A stretch of 9,940 nt of DNA from CAYSSG01 sp964433635 (GCA_964433635.1 CAYSSG010000059.1:1-9940); one strand, 5' to 3'. Counted from the stretch's first letter, positions 1-6,243 are shown. Notes: generated from the sequence alone by a model not told the origin. Numbers and translations are program-made.

Positions 1-54
1 TGTACGGTGCTGTGGGAGGTCGGGGAAATTATTTAATTTCCCCTCCTACCCGAT
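1..54 (+). ncRNA. Group II intron, 3' end only (partial domain V and whole domain VI)
   Basis: Bases 1-10 (tgtacggtgc) resemble the 3' strand of group II intron domain V. Bases 14-51 fold as domain VI. The upper stem 22-30 pairs with 35-43 (ggggaaatt/aatttcccc) around loop 31-34. The lower stem 14-19 pairs with 45-51, leaving A48 unpaired. If the intron ends at T54 (…acccgat), A48 sits 7 nt from the 3' splice site, where the branch-point adenosine of group II introns lies, and the intron ends in the canonical A-Y dinucleotide. The ribozyme core and any intron-encoded reverse transcriptase would lie left of the window. The class and the exact 3' exon cannot be decided here. Confidence 0.75.
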
Positions 55-154
55 TGTCTTTCTTGAATAGATCAATTTCATTAGAATAAAATAAAGATTT
101 AGGATATAATATATTGTAAATGCAGGAATATAGGCTGGTAGTTATTAGTTTATC

Positions 155-171
155 GTTTTTGGTTTTTAGTT
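155..171 (+). repeat. Left arm of 17-nt inverted repeat flanking the S23-like gene
   Basis: gtttttggtttttagtt is the exact reverse complement of 665-681. The two arms bracket the four-helix-bundle gene with 37 nt before its ATG and 84 nt after its stop. The sequence is low-complexity, so chance or A/T bias is not excluded, but a perfect 17-nt match including four G/C positions placed symmetrically around one gene is suggestive. Confidence 0.6.
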
Positions 172-208
172 AAATAAAATGACCTGTTAATAAATTAAAA
201 AAGAGAAG

Positions 209-580
209 ATGTCGAATTACAAAAAATTAAATGTCTGGAAATATGCGCATAAATTGTCATTAGAAATATATAAAATGACTAAAGATTTTCCTAAAGATGA
301 AAAATATGGTATTGTATCCCAAATAAGGAGAGCAGCTTCTTCTATACCGACAAATATAGTTGAAGGTTGTGGGCAAATAGACAATGGTAATTTGATTAGA
401 TTTTTAGGTATAGCGAGAGGTTCATCTTTTGAATTGGAATATTTGATATTATTAGCAAGAGATCTTGATTATCTTAAAAATGATAAATATTCTACTATGA
501 ATGAAAAAGTCGAACAATTAATAGGGATGATTACAAATTTAATCAAATCATTAGATACCACAAAATTGAATCATGATTAA
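209..580 (+). CDS. Four-helix-bundle protein of the 23S rRNA intervening-sequence (S23) family
   Basis: The 123-aa protein carries the family signature: LNVWKYAHKL near residues 7-16, TKDFPKDEKYGIVSQIRRA at 24-42, SIPTNIVEG at 45-53 and RFLGIARGSSFELE at 64-77. The length matches the family (about 115-130 aa). The fold is a pentamer-forming four-helix bundle. The molecular role is unknown: homologues are encoded inside 23S rRNA intervening sequences of Leptospira and others, and as free-standing genes. Here no rRNA surrounds it. The ATG at 209 has only a weak ribosome site (agagaag). A TATAAT at 105-110 could be a -10 box, but the -35 region is poor. The gene is visibly more AT-rich than 710-1642, is flanked by inverted repeats and lies just after a group II intron end, all consistent with mobility. 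Avd proteins of diversity-generating retroelements share the fold, but the signature here is of the S23 type. Confidence 0.88.
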   Translation: MSNYKKLNVWKYAHKLSLEIYKMTKDFPKDEKYGIVSQIRRAASSIPTNIVEGCGQIDNGNLIRFLGIARGSSFELEYLILLARDLDYLKNDKYSTMNEKVEQLIGMITNLIKSLDTTKLNHD

Positions 581-664
581 GATTCTAAAAAGTTTGAAGA
601 ATTTTATTATATAGCTATAGAGAATAAACTTGAATTTAAATATTTGTTTTGTATTTATTCTAAA

Positions 665-687
665 AACTAAAAACCAAAAACCAAAAA
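665..687 (+). repeat. Right arm of inverted repeat flanking the S23-like gene
   Basis: Bases 665-681 (aactaaaaaccaaaaac) are the exact reverse complement of 155-171. The arm continues with one more aaaaacc-type unit to 687, so it contains a short tandem 7-mer (aaaaacc at 669-675 and 676-682). Confidence 0.6.
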
Positions 688-709
688 CTTATCAGAAGAG
701 GTGAAAAAA

Positions 710-1642
710 ATGTTTTTAAAGAAACAATTTTCTATTTTCTTGACAGCAATCTTTGTTTTATCATTTATTTTACCGAATATTGTTCTCGCTCAGGATACTT
801 CAGAAATTGCCGTGATTGAGGACCTTTCGCAGATTGAAATGCGCATCTTTGGCGAAATAAAGGACGACTCCTTATTGACTCGTGTGGAATATCTGGAAAA
901 GGAATTAGTTGGCAGGACACTACCGGGGATTCTAAAAGATCGGGTTAGACAGCTGAAAGATTTTATTGTTTCCGGTACACCGGAGGAACCTTCTTTATCA
1001 TTTAAGATTAATTCCGCTCAGTGGACTTTACAGGATGAGATTACTGATGCTCCGCTTCTAACAAAAATAGAGGAACTGGAATTAACGATATTCGGAGCAA
1101 CTTCAGAGGATGTCTTAGCCATGCGGGCAGAAAAGATATTCAATGTCTGTTTTGAAGGAGGAAGACCTGATATTCGGGAAATTACAATTCCTTCTGGTAC
1201 CCTGATCCCTGTCATCCTGATGGAGGATATTGGCTCCAAAAAGAGTGATGACGGTGATATCTTTGAATATCAGATTGCCGAAGATATCATTTATGCCGGC
1301 TCAATTATCATTCCTGCAGATACAATCGGCAAGGGAGAGGTTTTAAAAGCCAAAAGAGCTTCTATCTTGTTGAAGAAAGGCCAGCTTGAAGTAGATTTCA
1401 AATCGATTGAGGCGCTTGATGGCACAAGCATTCGCTTATTGATGGGAGAGAAAGCCGAAGCAGCAAATACCAGGATTGGTCTTGCAGTTGGTGCCGGGAT
1501 TGCCGGATTGATTATTCTCAGTAATCCTATCGGATTGATTGCCGGGGCTTTGATTCCCGGAAGGAATGTCAAATTAGAAGAAGGTACAAAACTATTCCTG
1601 GAAGTCGCTAATGACATCAGGGTCATCTCCTTGGCACAGTAA
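710..1642 (+). CDS. Exported protein with LE…FG repeats, a beta-rich domain and a glycine-rich hydrophobic segment
   Basis: Function not recognised. I start it at ATG 710 (310 aa), not the in-frame GTG at 701, because agaggtg at 696-702 is then a ribosome site at normal spacing. Residues 1-27 are a signal peptide with a likely cut after VLA. Residues 36-88 and 115-145 contain Leu/Glu-rich repeats of the form IEMRIFG…LLTRVEYLE and LELTIFG…LAMRAEKI. Residues 158-243 (IPSGTLIPVILMEDIGSKK…GDIFEYQIAEDI…AGSIIIPAD…GKGEV) resemble the beta-rich domain seen in many exported proteins with an 'IPaGT…L…G…V' pattern. Residues 256-284 are a Gly-rich hydrophobic stretch resembling a glycine zipper, followed by a last beta strand. 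It is probably periplasmic or outer-membrane associated. A possible promoter is ttgaag (594-599) with tataga (616-621). Transcription should end at the hairpin at 1745-1786. Confidence 0.8.
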   Translation: MFLKKQFSIFLTAIFVLSFILPNIVLAQDTSEIAVIEDLSQIEMRIFGEIKDDSLLTRVEYLEKELVGRTLPGILKDRVRQLKDFIVSGTPEEPSLSFKINSAQWTLQDEITDAPLLTKIEELELTIFGATSEDVLAMRAEKIFNVCFEGGRPDIREITIPSGTLIPVILMEDIGSKKSDDGDIFEYQIAEDIIYAGSIIIPADTIGKGEVLKAKRASILLKKGQLEVDFKSIEALDGTSIRLLMGEKAEAANTRIGLAVGAGIAGLIILSNPIGLIAGALIPGRNVKLEEGTKLFLEVANDIRVISLAQ

Positions 1643-1744
1643 ATCAAGACAGAGTGCAAAGAACCGATTCGCTATAGCTGTAAGCTGTATTCGATATAAG
1701 ACATATATGTGATTGATATTAGTCAAACACTGGTAATGTAATGT

Positions 1745-1786
1745 AAAAAGATGAAGTAACTTACCCGAAAGTTACTTCATCTTTTT
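1745..1786. terminator. Bidirectional rho-independent terminator
   Basis: A perfect 17-bp stem: 1745-1761 pairs with 1770-1786 around the 8-nt loop tacccgaa. The arms begin with aaaaa and end with ttttt, so either strand gives a hairpin followed by a U-run. It lies between two convergent genes (plus-strand stop at 1642, minus-strand stop at 1806) and can serve both. Confidence 0.92.
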
Positions 1787-1805
1787 AATAACTGAAGAAC
1801 AGTGA

Positions 1806-2150
1806 TTACCAGATATAGGATGTAGAGATTTCTATGCTATTGTTTCCTTGCTCAATTGTTTTAGAAATCCAACCTTCATAACGATAATCAGCGCTGATTA
1901 CATAAAAGGAATGATCTCCAGCAGGGATATTGTAGAAAATCCCGATACCGCTCCAATTCGTTCGTCCCAGATAGGTACCGGTAGAAAGATTTCCGTTCAT
2001 ATAGACAAAATATTGATAATGATCTTGAACTATGATTTTAACACTGTTTGTACCTGTTGCCGGTACAATCATACAGCCTGTCAATATAATGAATGAAAAA
2101 ACGATGGAAAGAATAAGAAACGTCATTTTTACAAAAGATATTTTTTTCAT
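1806..2150 (-). CDS. Small lipoprotein with a single PEGA-like beta domain (type B)
   Basis: The 114-aa product has a type II signal peptide: Lys-rich start, hydrophobic core and lipobox LTGC, with the lipid on Cys26. Met at +2 is not the Asp that retains lipoproteins in the inner membrane of E. coli. Residues 35-110 form one predicted all-beta domain: a strand SVKIIV, then FVYMNGNLSTGTYLGRT, IFYNIPAGDHSFYVIS and the final strand NSIEIS. It closely resembles the second half of the protein encoded at 2369-2983 (shared pattern GN-STG-YLG-T … FY-IP-G … F-VIS). The ribosome site agaggga lies 7 nt before the ATG. A perfect TTGACA lies at 2234-2239 (minus), but no good -10 follows. No function is recognised; an envelope or surface structural or binding role is plausible. 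Confidence 0.82.
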   Translation of the reverse strand: MKKISFVKMTFLILSIVFSFIILTGCMIVPATGTNSVKIIVQDHYQYFVYMNGNLSTGTYLGRTNWSGIGIFYNIPAGDHSFYVISADYRYEGWISKTIEQGNNSIEISTSYIW

Positions 2151-2282
2151 TTGTTTTCCCTCTGTTGATTAAATAACCTGATCGGCTCAAAGATGATAGA
2201 CATTACATGATAAATGCATTTAAGCGGATTCGTTGTCAAAAACAAAACTTATTCTAATGACAGAGAATGATACTAAATACAA

Positions 2283-2320
2283 CAGGAAGAGCAGGCTATT
2301 TTTTTATTCTGCTCTTCCTG
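2283..2320 (-). terminator. Hairpin terminator after the double-domain lipoprotein gene
   Basis: A perfect 12-bp stem (2283-2294, caggaagagcag, with 2309-2320) encloses a 14-nt T-rich loop. It starts 48 nt past the stop of the minus-strand gene at 2369. The following minus-strand bases are only moderately T-rich, so it may be an attenuating or RNA-stabilising hairpin rather than an efficient terminator. Its arm shares aagagcag with the hairpin at 4932-5005. Confidence 0.6.
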
Positions 2321-2368
2321 ACACCTTCTTTTTATTTATACCAGACGACTTCAATAACCTGACTGTCA

Positions 2369-2983
2369 CTATTGAACATAGACATTAATCGTCGTTGTTT
2401 CGCCGGCGGTAATATTTGGGAACCTGTACTTTGAATACTCTTCATCCTCAGATATAACAAAAATGGTTTGTATCCCGGTAGGAATATCATAGAATGTTCC
2501 GGAGTTCTGTCCAGCTGTGGAACTACCGGAAGTCATTCCCAGATAATCCCCGGTGGATTGATTTCCACCAATGTAGACATCATATATAAATCCCGGATCA
2601 TCCATAATCACTACTTTTAATGTGCCGGTTGTCACTGCCGGTGTTTCCGGATAGAGATAAACAAAGGTAGTTGTACCGGCAGATACATATTTTCTATCAT
2701 AATCGTATCCAAAAGACTCGCCCATTACATCAATTGCTTCAAAATCGTGATATCCGGCTTGAACATTGTATAGGGTATAGGTACCGGATAGAACATCTGA
2801 AAATTCAATATTATCATCCATTCTCAGGTCATATTCATAACTACCATAGACCTCTATCTTTACAGTGCCGGTATTTGTTGGTGGGACTGGGACAATTTCT
2901 ACACATCCTGTGAAACCAAGCGATAAAATTGCAACAATCAGGATTGTTAAAAAACCTTTCTTTATATGAAATCTTGTCATCAT
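2369..2983 (-). CDS. Lipoprotein with two tandem PEGA-like beta domains (type A + type B)
   Basis: The 204-aa product has a type II signal peptide with lipobox FTGC (lipid Cys27, Val at +2) and a Pro/Thr linker. Domain A (about residues 39-112) begins TVKIEVYGSYEYDLRM and contains LYNVQAGYHDFEA. Domain B (about 119-204) begins TLKVVIMDD and contains GNQSTGDYLGMT and FYDIPTGIQTIFVIS. Domain A is closest to the single-domain protein at 5674-5994, domain B to that at 1806-2150, so this gene reads as a fusion of the two. The start could be either of two adjacent ATGs (2983 or 2980); the ribosome site aaggag (2989-2994) suits both. A near-consensus promoter lies at 3063-3091 and a hairpin at 2283-2320, suggesting an independent transcription unit. 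Function unknown; an envelope-anchored beta-sandwich protein. Confidence 0.85.
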   Translation of the reverse strand: MMTRFHIKKGFLTILIVAILSLGFTGCVEIVPVPPTNTGTVKIEVYGSYEYDLRMDDNIEFSDVLSGTYTLYNVQAGYHDFEAIDVMGESFGYDYDRKYVSAGTTTFVYLYPETPAVTTGTLKVVIMDDPGFIYDVYIGGNQSTGDYLGMTSGSSTAGQNSGTFYDIPTGIQTIFVISEDEEYSKYRFPNITAGETTTINVYVQ

Positions 2984-3062
2984 ATCTTCTCCTTTTCTTA
3001 TTGTTTATTATTTTTGAATGACTTACCTATTCACAATGATACATAAATTATTTAGTATATTT

Positions 3063-3091
3063 ATTATAAAGGAAAAAAGATGAAATGACAA
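3063..3091 (-). promoter_or_regulatory. Sigma-70-type promoter for the double-domain lipoprotein gene
   Basis: On the minus strand TTGTCA (3086-3091) is followed after exactly 17 nt by TATAAT (3063-3068), 11 of 12 consensus positions. The expected start is near 3056, giving a leader of about 70 nt before the ATG at 2983. It lies between the stop of the caspase-like gene and this gene, so the latter need not depend on upstream transcription. Confidence 0.65.
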
Positions 3092-3113
3092 ATTGCTGCA
3101 TCAAGCCGAGATT

Positions 3114-4847
3114 TTAATATTCAAAGATACTGAAAGCGGAATTCAGCGGATACACCTGAACGTCCTGACTGATACGCATTGACCTGACCCATTGGGAGAT
3201 AAAAAGATAAGCTTCCTGCAAAACAATTTTATGGTCAAAATTAGTATCAGCAGGAACATTGTTATTAAGACTGCATCCTTCATATAGCGCCTGTGTAAAG
3301 ACACCGAAAGGATCACTGTGCCCGGGATTTAATTCATAACTGGACTGATACCAGCTGCTTGAGGTCAGAACTTGATATTCATTGGAAGTCAACAAGTCTT
3401 TAGGCAAAAGAGGGTCTGTGAATGTATTGATAATAGATTCATTAAACTTAGACAGATATGCCTCCGATTCATCTGTATCTATGGCATCTCTTTCAATATC
3501 CTTACCAACAAAACCACCGGAATGACAGGAATCAATGAAAACGACCTTTGTTCCTGGAATAGTACTTAGAGCAGCTTCTAATTCATCCACACAGATTGCA
3601 GTGTTTATTTCCCCATTAAAATCAGCAGGGCATAAATAAGATTCCTGATTGACTAATGCACCGTGACCGCTGAAATAGAAATAAGATATGTCATTCTCAT
3701 CAGTTCCGGAAAAAGCAGATTGAATTTTCTGGAAAATATTTGTCTTTGTAGCTTGCGTATTTTTCAATTCGATAATCTTATAAAAATTGATTTCACCTGT
3801 ACCAAAACGGCAATCATATAAAATTTCTTTCATTTTATTCACATCATATGGGGGAGCCAGTAGATCTCCTTCCGGTCCATAGTAGATATAATCGCCGATG
3901 CCGATAGCTAATGCCCAGTAGGTTGGTTGATTGGAAATAGTCGGGCTTACCGTGACTGATAATGTATCACTTTTTGTGATATTTCCTTCAGAATAAGTAA
4001 CAGTAATAATAGAGACACCCGGAGAATTTCCAGTTACCATTCCGGAACTGGTGATGCTTACAAAAGAATTGTTGATATTAAAACTGCATTGCTCAGGGTT
4101 AATCAATTTTTCTGTTCCACTTTCATAATAAGCAGTAATGGAAGTAATGGGCTTGGATTCCCCGATATCAAGTACCATGGTAGTCGGTAAAATGTTAATA
4201 TTAACCATGTTTCCTAAGTTTGGATTCAATTCATGGACAGTAACAGAAACACCATCACTCTTTGTAATACCTGCTTCGGAGTAGGTAATCCATACAGTTG
4301 CCTGACCTTCTGAAAGGGCAGTAATTTGTCCTGTCTGGTCTATTGTAGCTACAGATTGATTTGTACTGTATACACTACAATGGTCAGGTGAAATATTTTC
4401 ATCGCTGTCGTCAGAATAGTAGGCAATGATGGAATCAATATTACCTGTTTCACCGGCAAAAAGATTTAACTTATCTGGTTTAACGTCTATTTCAAGCAGG
4501 TTTCTTGCACCTGGAAAGACAAAGTAGGGATTAGGTGTTAAGACTACATTTATCTGAGTTGTCTGATTCGGATAGACCTGCACAAAATTGTTACTGTTCA
4601 GATAGCCGTCAAGTTTAAAAGTGACGAGGTAACTTCCTGAAGAAAGATTTTTAATTAATTTCGGAGAAGTGAATCCGATATGAGACCCATTCAGAAAAAT
4701 GGATGCACCGGATGGCTCGGAATTGACTTGCATATTCCCGTAATCTGAAGAATAGTAATAAGGTACTGGCGTACAACCGCTATTGGCTAAAATAAATAAT
4801 AGTAAAAAAATAAGAGAGAAATAAATTAATTTTGTATTCTTATTCAT
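3114..4847 (-). CDS. Caspase-like (peptidase C14) lipoprotein with PEGA and two Big_2 domains
   Basis: 577 aa. The signal peptide ends at ANSGC (lipid Cys25). Residues 38-103 are a PEGA domain (VNSEPSGASIFLNGSHIGFTSP…LDGY). Residues 118-204 and 214-300 are two bacterial Ig-like (Big_2) domains, each ending in TKSD-(x)2-SVTV. From about 309 (YWALAIGIGDY) a caspase-fold peptidase runs to the C-terminus. The catalytic His is H395 in YFYFSGHG and the catalytic Cys is C441 in VVFIDSCHSGG, so the dyad is intact. Residues 534-545 (DTNFDHKIVLQE) match an EF-hand calcium loop at positions 1, 3, 5, 7 and 12. Bacterial caspase homologues generally cut after Arg or Lys and some need Ca2+; both are inferred here. 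The protein is probably held on the envelope with the Ig stalk presenting the protease. No clear Shine-Dalgarno precedes the ATG (only cagaaaaa), unlike neighbouring lipoprotein genes. Confidence 0.93.
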   Translation of the reverse strand: MNKNTKLIYFSLIFLLLFILANSGCTPVPYYYSSDYGNMQVNSEPSGASIFLNGSHIGFTSPKLIKNLSSGSYLVTFKLDGYLNSNNFVQVYPNQTTQINVVLTPNPYFVFPGARNLLEIDVKPDKLNLFAGETGNIDSIIAYYSDDSDENISPDHCSVYSTNQSVATIDQTGQITALSEGQATVWITYSEAGITKSDGVSVTVHELNPNLGNMVNINILPTTMVLDIGESKPITSITAYYESGTEKLINPEQCSFNINNSFVSITSSGMVTGNSPGVSIITVTYSEGNITKSDTLSVTVSPTISNQPTYWALAIGIGDYIYYGPEGDLLAPPYDVNKMKEILYDCRFGTGEINFYKIIELKNTQATKTNIFQKIQSAFSGTDENDISYFYFSGHGALVNQESYLCPADFNGEINTAICVDELEAALSTIPGTKVVFIDSCHSGGFVGKDIERDAIDTDESEAYLSKFNESIINTFTDPLLPKDLLTSNEYQVLTSSSWYQSSYELNPGHSDPFGVFTQALYEGCSLNNNVPADTNFDHKIVLQEAYLFISQWVRSMRISQDVQVYPLNSAFSIFEY

Positions 4848-4931
4848 TTTTTTCTGACTATGAGTTAAACCAAAAAATAAAAAAAATAATACAAATATTA
4901 CTATAAATAATTGAATTAGTAAACCATAGAA

Positions 4932-5005
4932 AAGAAAAGAGCAGCTTAATGTAATTGAAGTAGATTAATCATTAACAATTTCTTCTAATAAACTGCTCTT
5001 TTCTT
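4932..5005 (-). terminator. Long-loop hairpin between two lipoprotein genes
   Basis: Arms 4932-4944 (aagaaaagagcag) and 4993-5005 are exact 13-nt inverted repeats around a 48-nt AT-rich loop. On the minus strand the distal arm ends in cttttcttt, giving a loose U-tract, so it may terminate transcription from the gene at 5126-5458 before the caspase-like gene. The large loop makes it less typical than the hairpin at 1745-1786; it could instead be a remnant of a short inverted-repeat element. Confidence 0.5.
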
Positions 5006-5125
5006 ATTAATCGTTCAAAAATTAAATAAAATTTACTAAGTTAAAAATTAAGAAAAATACAATTTCTAATCTTTAATTCCTTTATTGCCCTTTTATTTAT
5101 TGCTTTTGCTTTATGAAGTAATGAT

Positions 5126-5458
5126 TTAAAACCAATTAAATACAATATTTGTTCCTAACACTGGATTAAAGAACTCTGTATGACTGACAAATCCAAATTC
5201 ATCCTCTAAACGGATTGCTGCACCGGATGGCACACCACTGATATTAGCCCCTCCCCAAGGTGGCAGGTATGCACCGGATGGCACACCATTTACAACGACA
5301 TTGCCAAAACATCCTTGACAACCAGAAATCACTCTAATCGTATAGGTTGATGGAATTGGAGGAATAATCTGCTGTTGTTGTGTGCAGCCGCTTAAAAAGA
5401 CAATGACAGTTAATATAAGTACACTAAAAATAACTTTCTTTAAAAAATGATTCTTCAT
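5126..5458 (-). CDS. Small lipoprotein with repeated GVPSGA motif
   Basis: 110 aa with a type II signal peptide (lipobox LSGC, lipid Cys25, Thr at +2), then a Gln/Pro linker (TQQQQIIPPIP). Residues 38-110 form a small beta-rich, Gly-rich domain with the hexapeptide GVPSGA at 58-63 and 75-80. It also has two cysteines in CQGC (47-50) that could form a disulphide or bind a metal. It follows the general plan of the neighbouring small lipoproteins (initial strand YTIRVIS, final strand NIVFNWF) but is the most divergent. A good ribosome site (aaaggagat) lies before the ATG. No function is recognised. Confidence 0.8.
   Translation of the reverse strand: MKNHFLKKVIFSVLILTVIVFLSGCTQQQQIIPPIPSTYTIRVISGCQGCFGNVVVNGVPSGAYLPPWGGANISGVPSGAAIRLEDEFGFVSHTEFFNPVLGTNIVFNWF
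5219..5237 (-). repeat. 19-bp direct repeat, copy 1 (within lipoprotein gene)
   Basis: tgcaccggatggcacacca is identical to 5270-5288. On the minus strand both read G-V-P-S-G-A in the same frame, so this is an internal duplication or codon-level conservation of a repeated hexapeptide. Confidence 0.85.
5270..5288 (-). repeat. 19-bp direct repeat, copy 2 (within lipoprotein gene)
   Basis: Identical to 5219-5237, starting 51 bp away (17 codons, so in frame). It encodes the GVPSGA hexapeptide at residues 58-63. Confidence 0.85.
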
Positions 5459-5510
5459 TTTATTCTATCTCCTTTCATTGAAAGACCCGTATAGAAAAAT
5501 ATATTACTAT

Positions 5511-5528
5511 CTTAGGTAACTTAGGTAA
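5511..5528. repeat. Short tandem repeat, 2 x cttaggtaa
   Basis: Two adjacent identical 9-mers lie in the 215-bp gap between the lipoprotein genes at 5126 and 5674. No function is evident. The rest of this gap holds no supported gene or strong hairpin. Confidence 0.6.
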
Positions 5529-5673
5529 TATTCTGCGAGCTTAAGCAAAGACAAAGAAAAAAATTCATTATAGTTGTTCCTAATCACCATCCTTTCATTC
5601 ATCTTAGTTTTTGTTGTGGTCAGAAGACATCAATTAAAATAATGATAAGCATAGATGATAATGAATTTCCATA

Positions 5674-5994
5674 CTAATCAGTATAAATATTGACCTTATT
5701 ATACCCATTCTTGATTGTCTGCCACTTATCACCGTAACGACCCAAAAATGAAGTATCCTGCGCTTCAAAATGATGATAACCCGGGCTAATGCTGTATAGT
5801 GTTAGCTCGCCAGAGCTATTCGTTGTGCCGAAATAGCTACCATCAACATAAATTTCATAAGTCCAGTTATCATTGACAATATCTATTTCCACAATTGGAT
5901 TATCAATAACGATTAGACAGCCACTTAAAAAGAGAGTTAAAAAAGAAATAGTCAGGATTGCCGTTAATAATTTAAAGAATTTCTTATTGCTCAT
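5674..5994 (-). CDS. Small lipoprotein with a single PEGA-like beta domain (type A)
   Basis: 106 aa with a type II signal peptide (lipobox LSGC, lipid Cys26, Leu at +2). The single all-beta domain runs from about residue 34 to the end: VEIDIVNDNWTYEIYVDGSYFGTT, then LTLYSISPGYHHFEAQD, then NKVNIYTD. The LY-(x)3-GYH-(x)-FEA segment matches the first domain of the protein at 2369-2983. The ribosome site aaagga precedes the ATG. A candidate promoter lies at 6033-6061. It is the first gene of the minus-strand lipoprotein row. Function unknown; an envelope-anchored beta-sandwich protein. Confidence 0.82.
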   Translation of the reverse strand: MSNKKFFKLLTAILTISFLTLFLSGCLIVIDNPIVEIDIVNDNWTYEIYVDGSYFGTTNSSGELTLYSISPGYHHFEAQDTSFLGRYGDKWQTIKNGYNKVNIYTD

Positions 5995-6032
5995 TTTATA
6001 TTCCTTTCATTATCAGAATGATTATTAGAAAT

Positions 6033-6061
6033 ATTATAAAATATTTTTTTTCAAGGAACAA
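6033..6061 (-). promoter_or_regulatory. Candidate sigma-70 promoter for the first minus-strand lipoprotein gene
   Basis: On the minus strand TATAAT (6033-6038) is preceded at 17 nt by TTGTTC (6056-6061). The -10 is perfect but the -35 matches only in TTG. The predicted leader before the ATG at 5994 is about 30 nt. The rest of the gene-free stretch 5995-6216 is AT-rich and shows nothing else I can support. Confidence 0.4.
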
Positions 6062-6216
6062 TATCATTTAGAATATTTTACTATTTCTTACTCTCATTCA
6101 ATTTCATAAAGTGGCCATTACTCTTTACCAGTATTTCCATTAATCAGGTATTTTTATTTTATTATTCCCTACAGTAAAAGCAATTAGACAAATTATTTCT
6201 AAAAAATTTAAAAAAG

Positions 6217-6243
6217 ATTGTCACAGGGACGGTTCTCTTGACA
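6217..6243 (+). repeat. Left terminal inverted repeat / REP-like hairpin
   Basis: Within it 6219-6223 (tgtca) pairs with 6239-6243 (tgaca), C24 of the 6200s (6224) bulges, and 6225-6229 (aggga) pairs with 6234-6238 (tctct, one G-T), leaving tetraloop cggt at 6230-6233. It therefore folds almost end to end, as do REP hairpins recognised by TnpA_REP enzymes. Its last six bases, TTGACA, double as the -35 box of the transposase promoter. Confidence 0.85.

Noticed and set aside
1..580. Diversity-generating retroelement (RT tail plus Avd-like four-helix protein)
   Set aside because: The upstream RNA folds as group II domain VI with a bulged A, the four-helix protein has the S23 signature, and no template/variable repeat pair is seen.
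701..709. GTG start at 701 for the exported protein
   Set aside because: The GTG is part of the likely ribosome site (agaggtg); ATG 710 has normal spacing and begins a proper signal peptide.
1018..1659. Long antisense reading frames opposite the 710-1642 gene
   Set aside because: They lack ribosome sites and recognisable motifs, while the plus strand encodes a signal peptide and coherent domains.
5219..5288. CRISPR-like repeat
   Set aside because: Only two copies, inside a coding frame and encoding the same hexapeptide; no array.
5507..5602. 31-codon minus-strand reading frame starting at an ATG in the 5126/5674 gap
   Set aside because: No signal peptide, no recognisable motif, and its end is made of the cttaggtaa tandem repeat; no evidence of coding.
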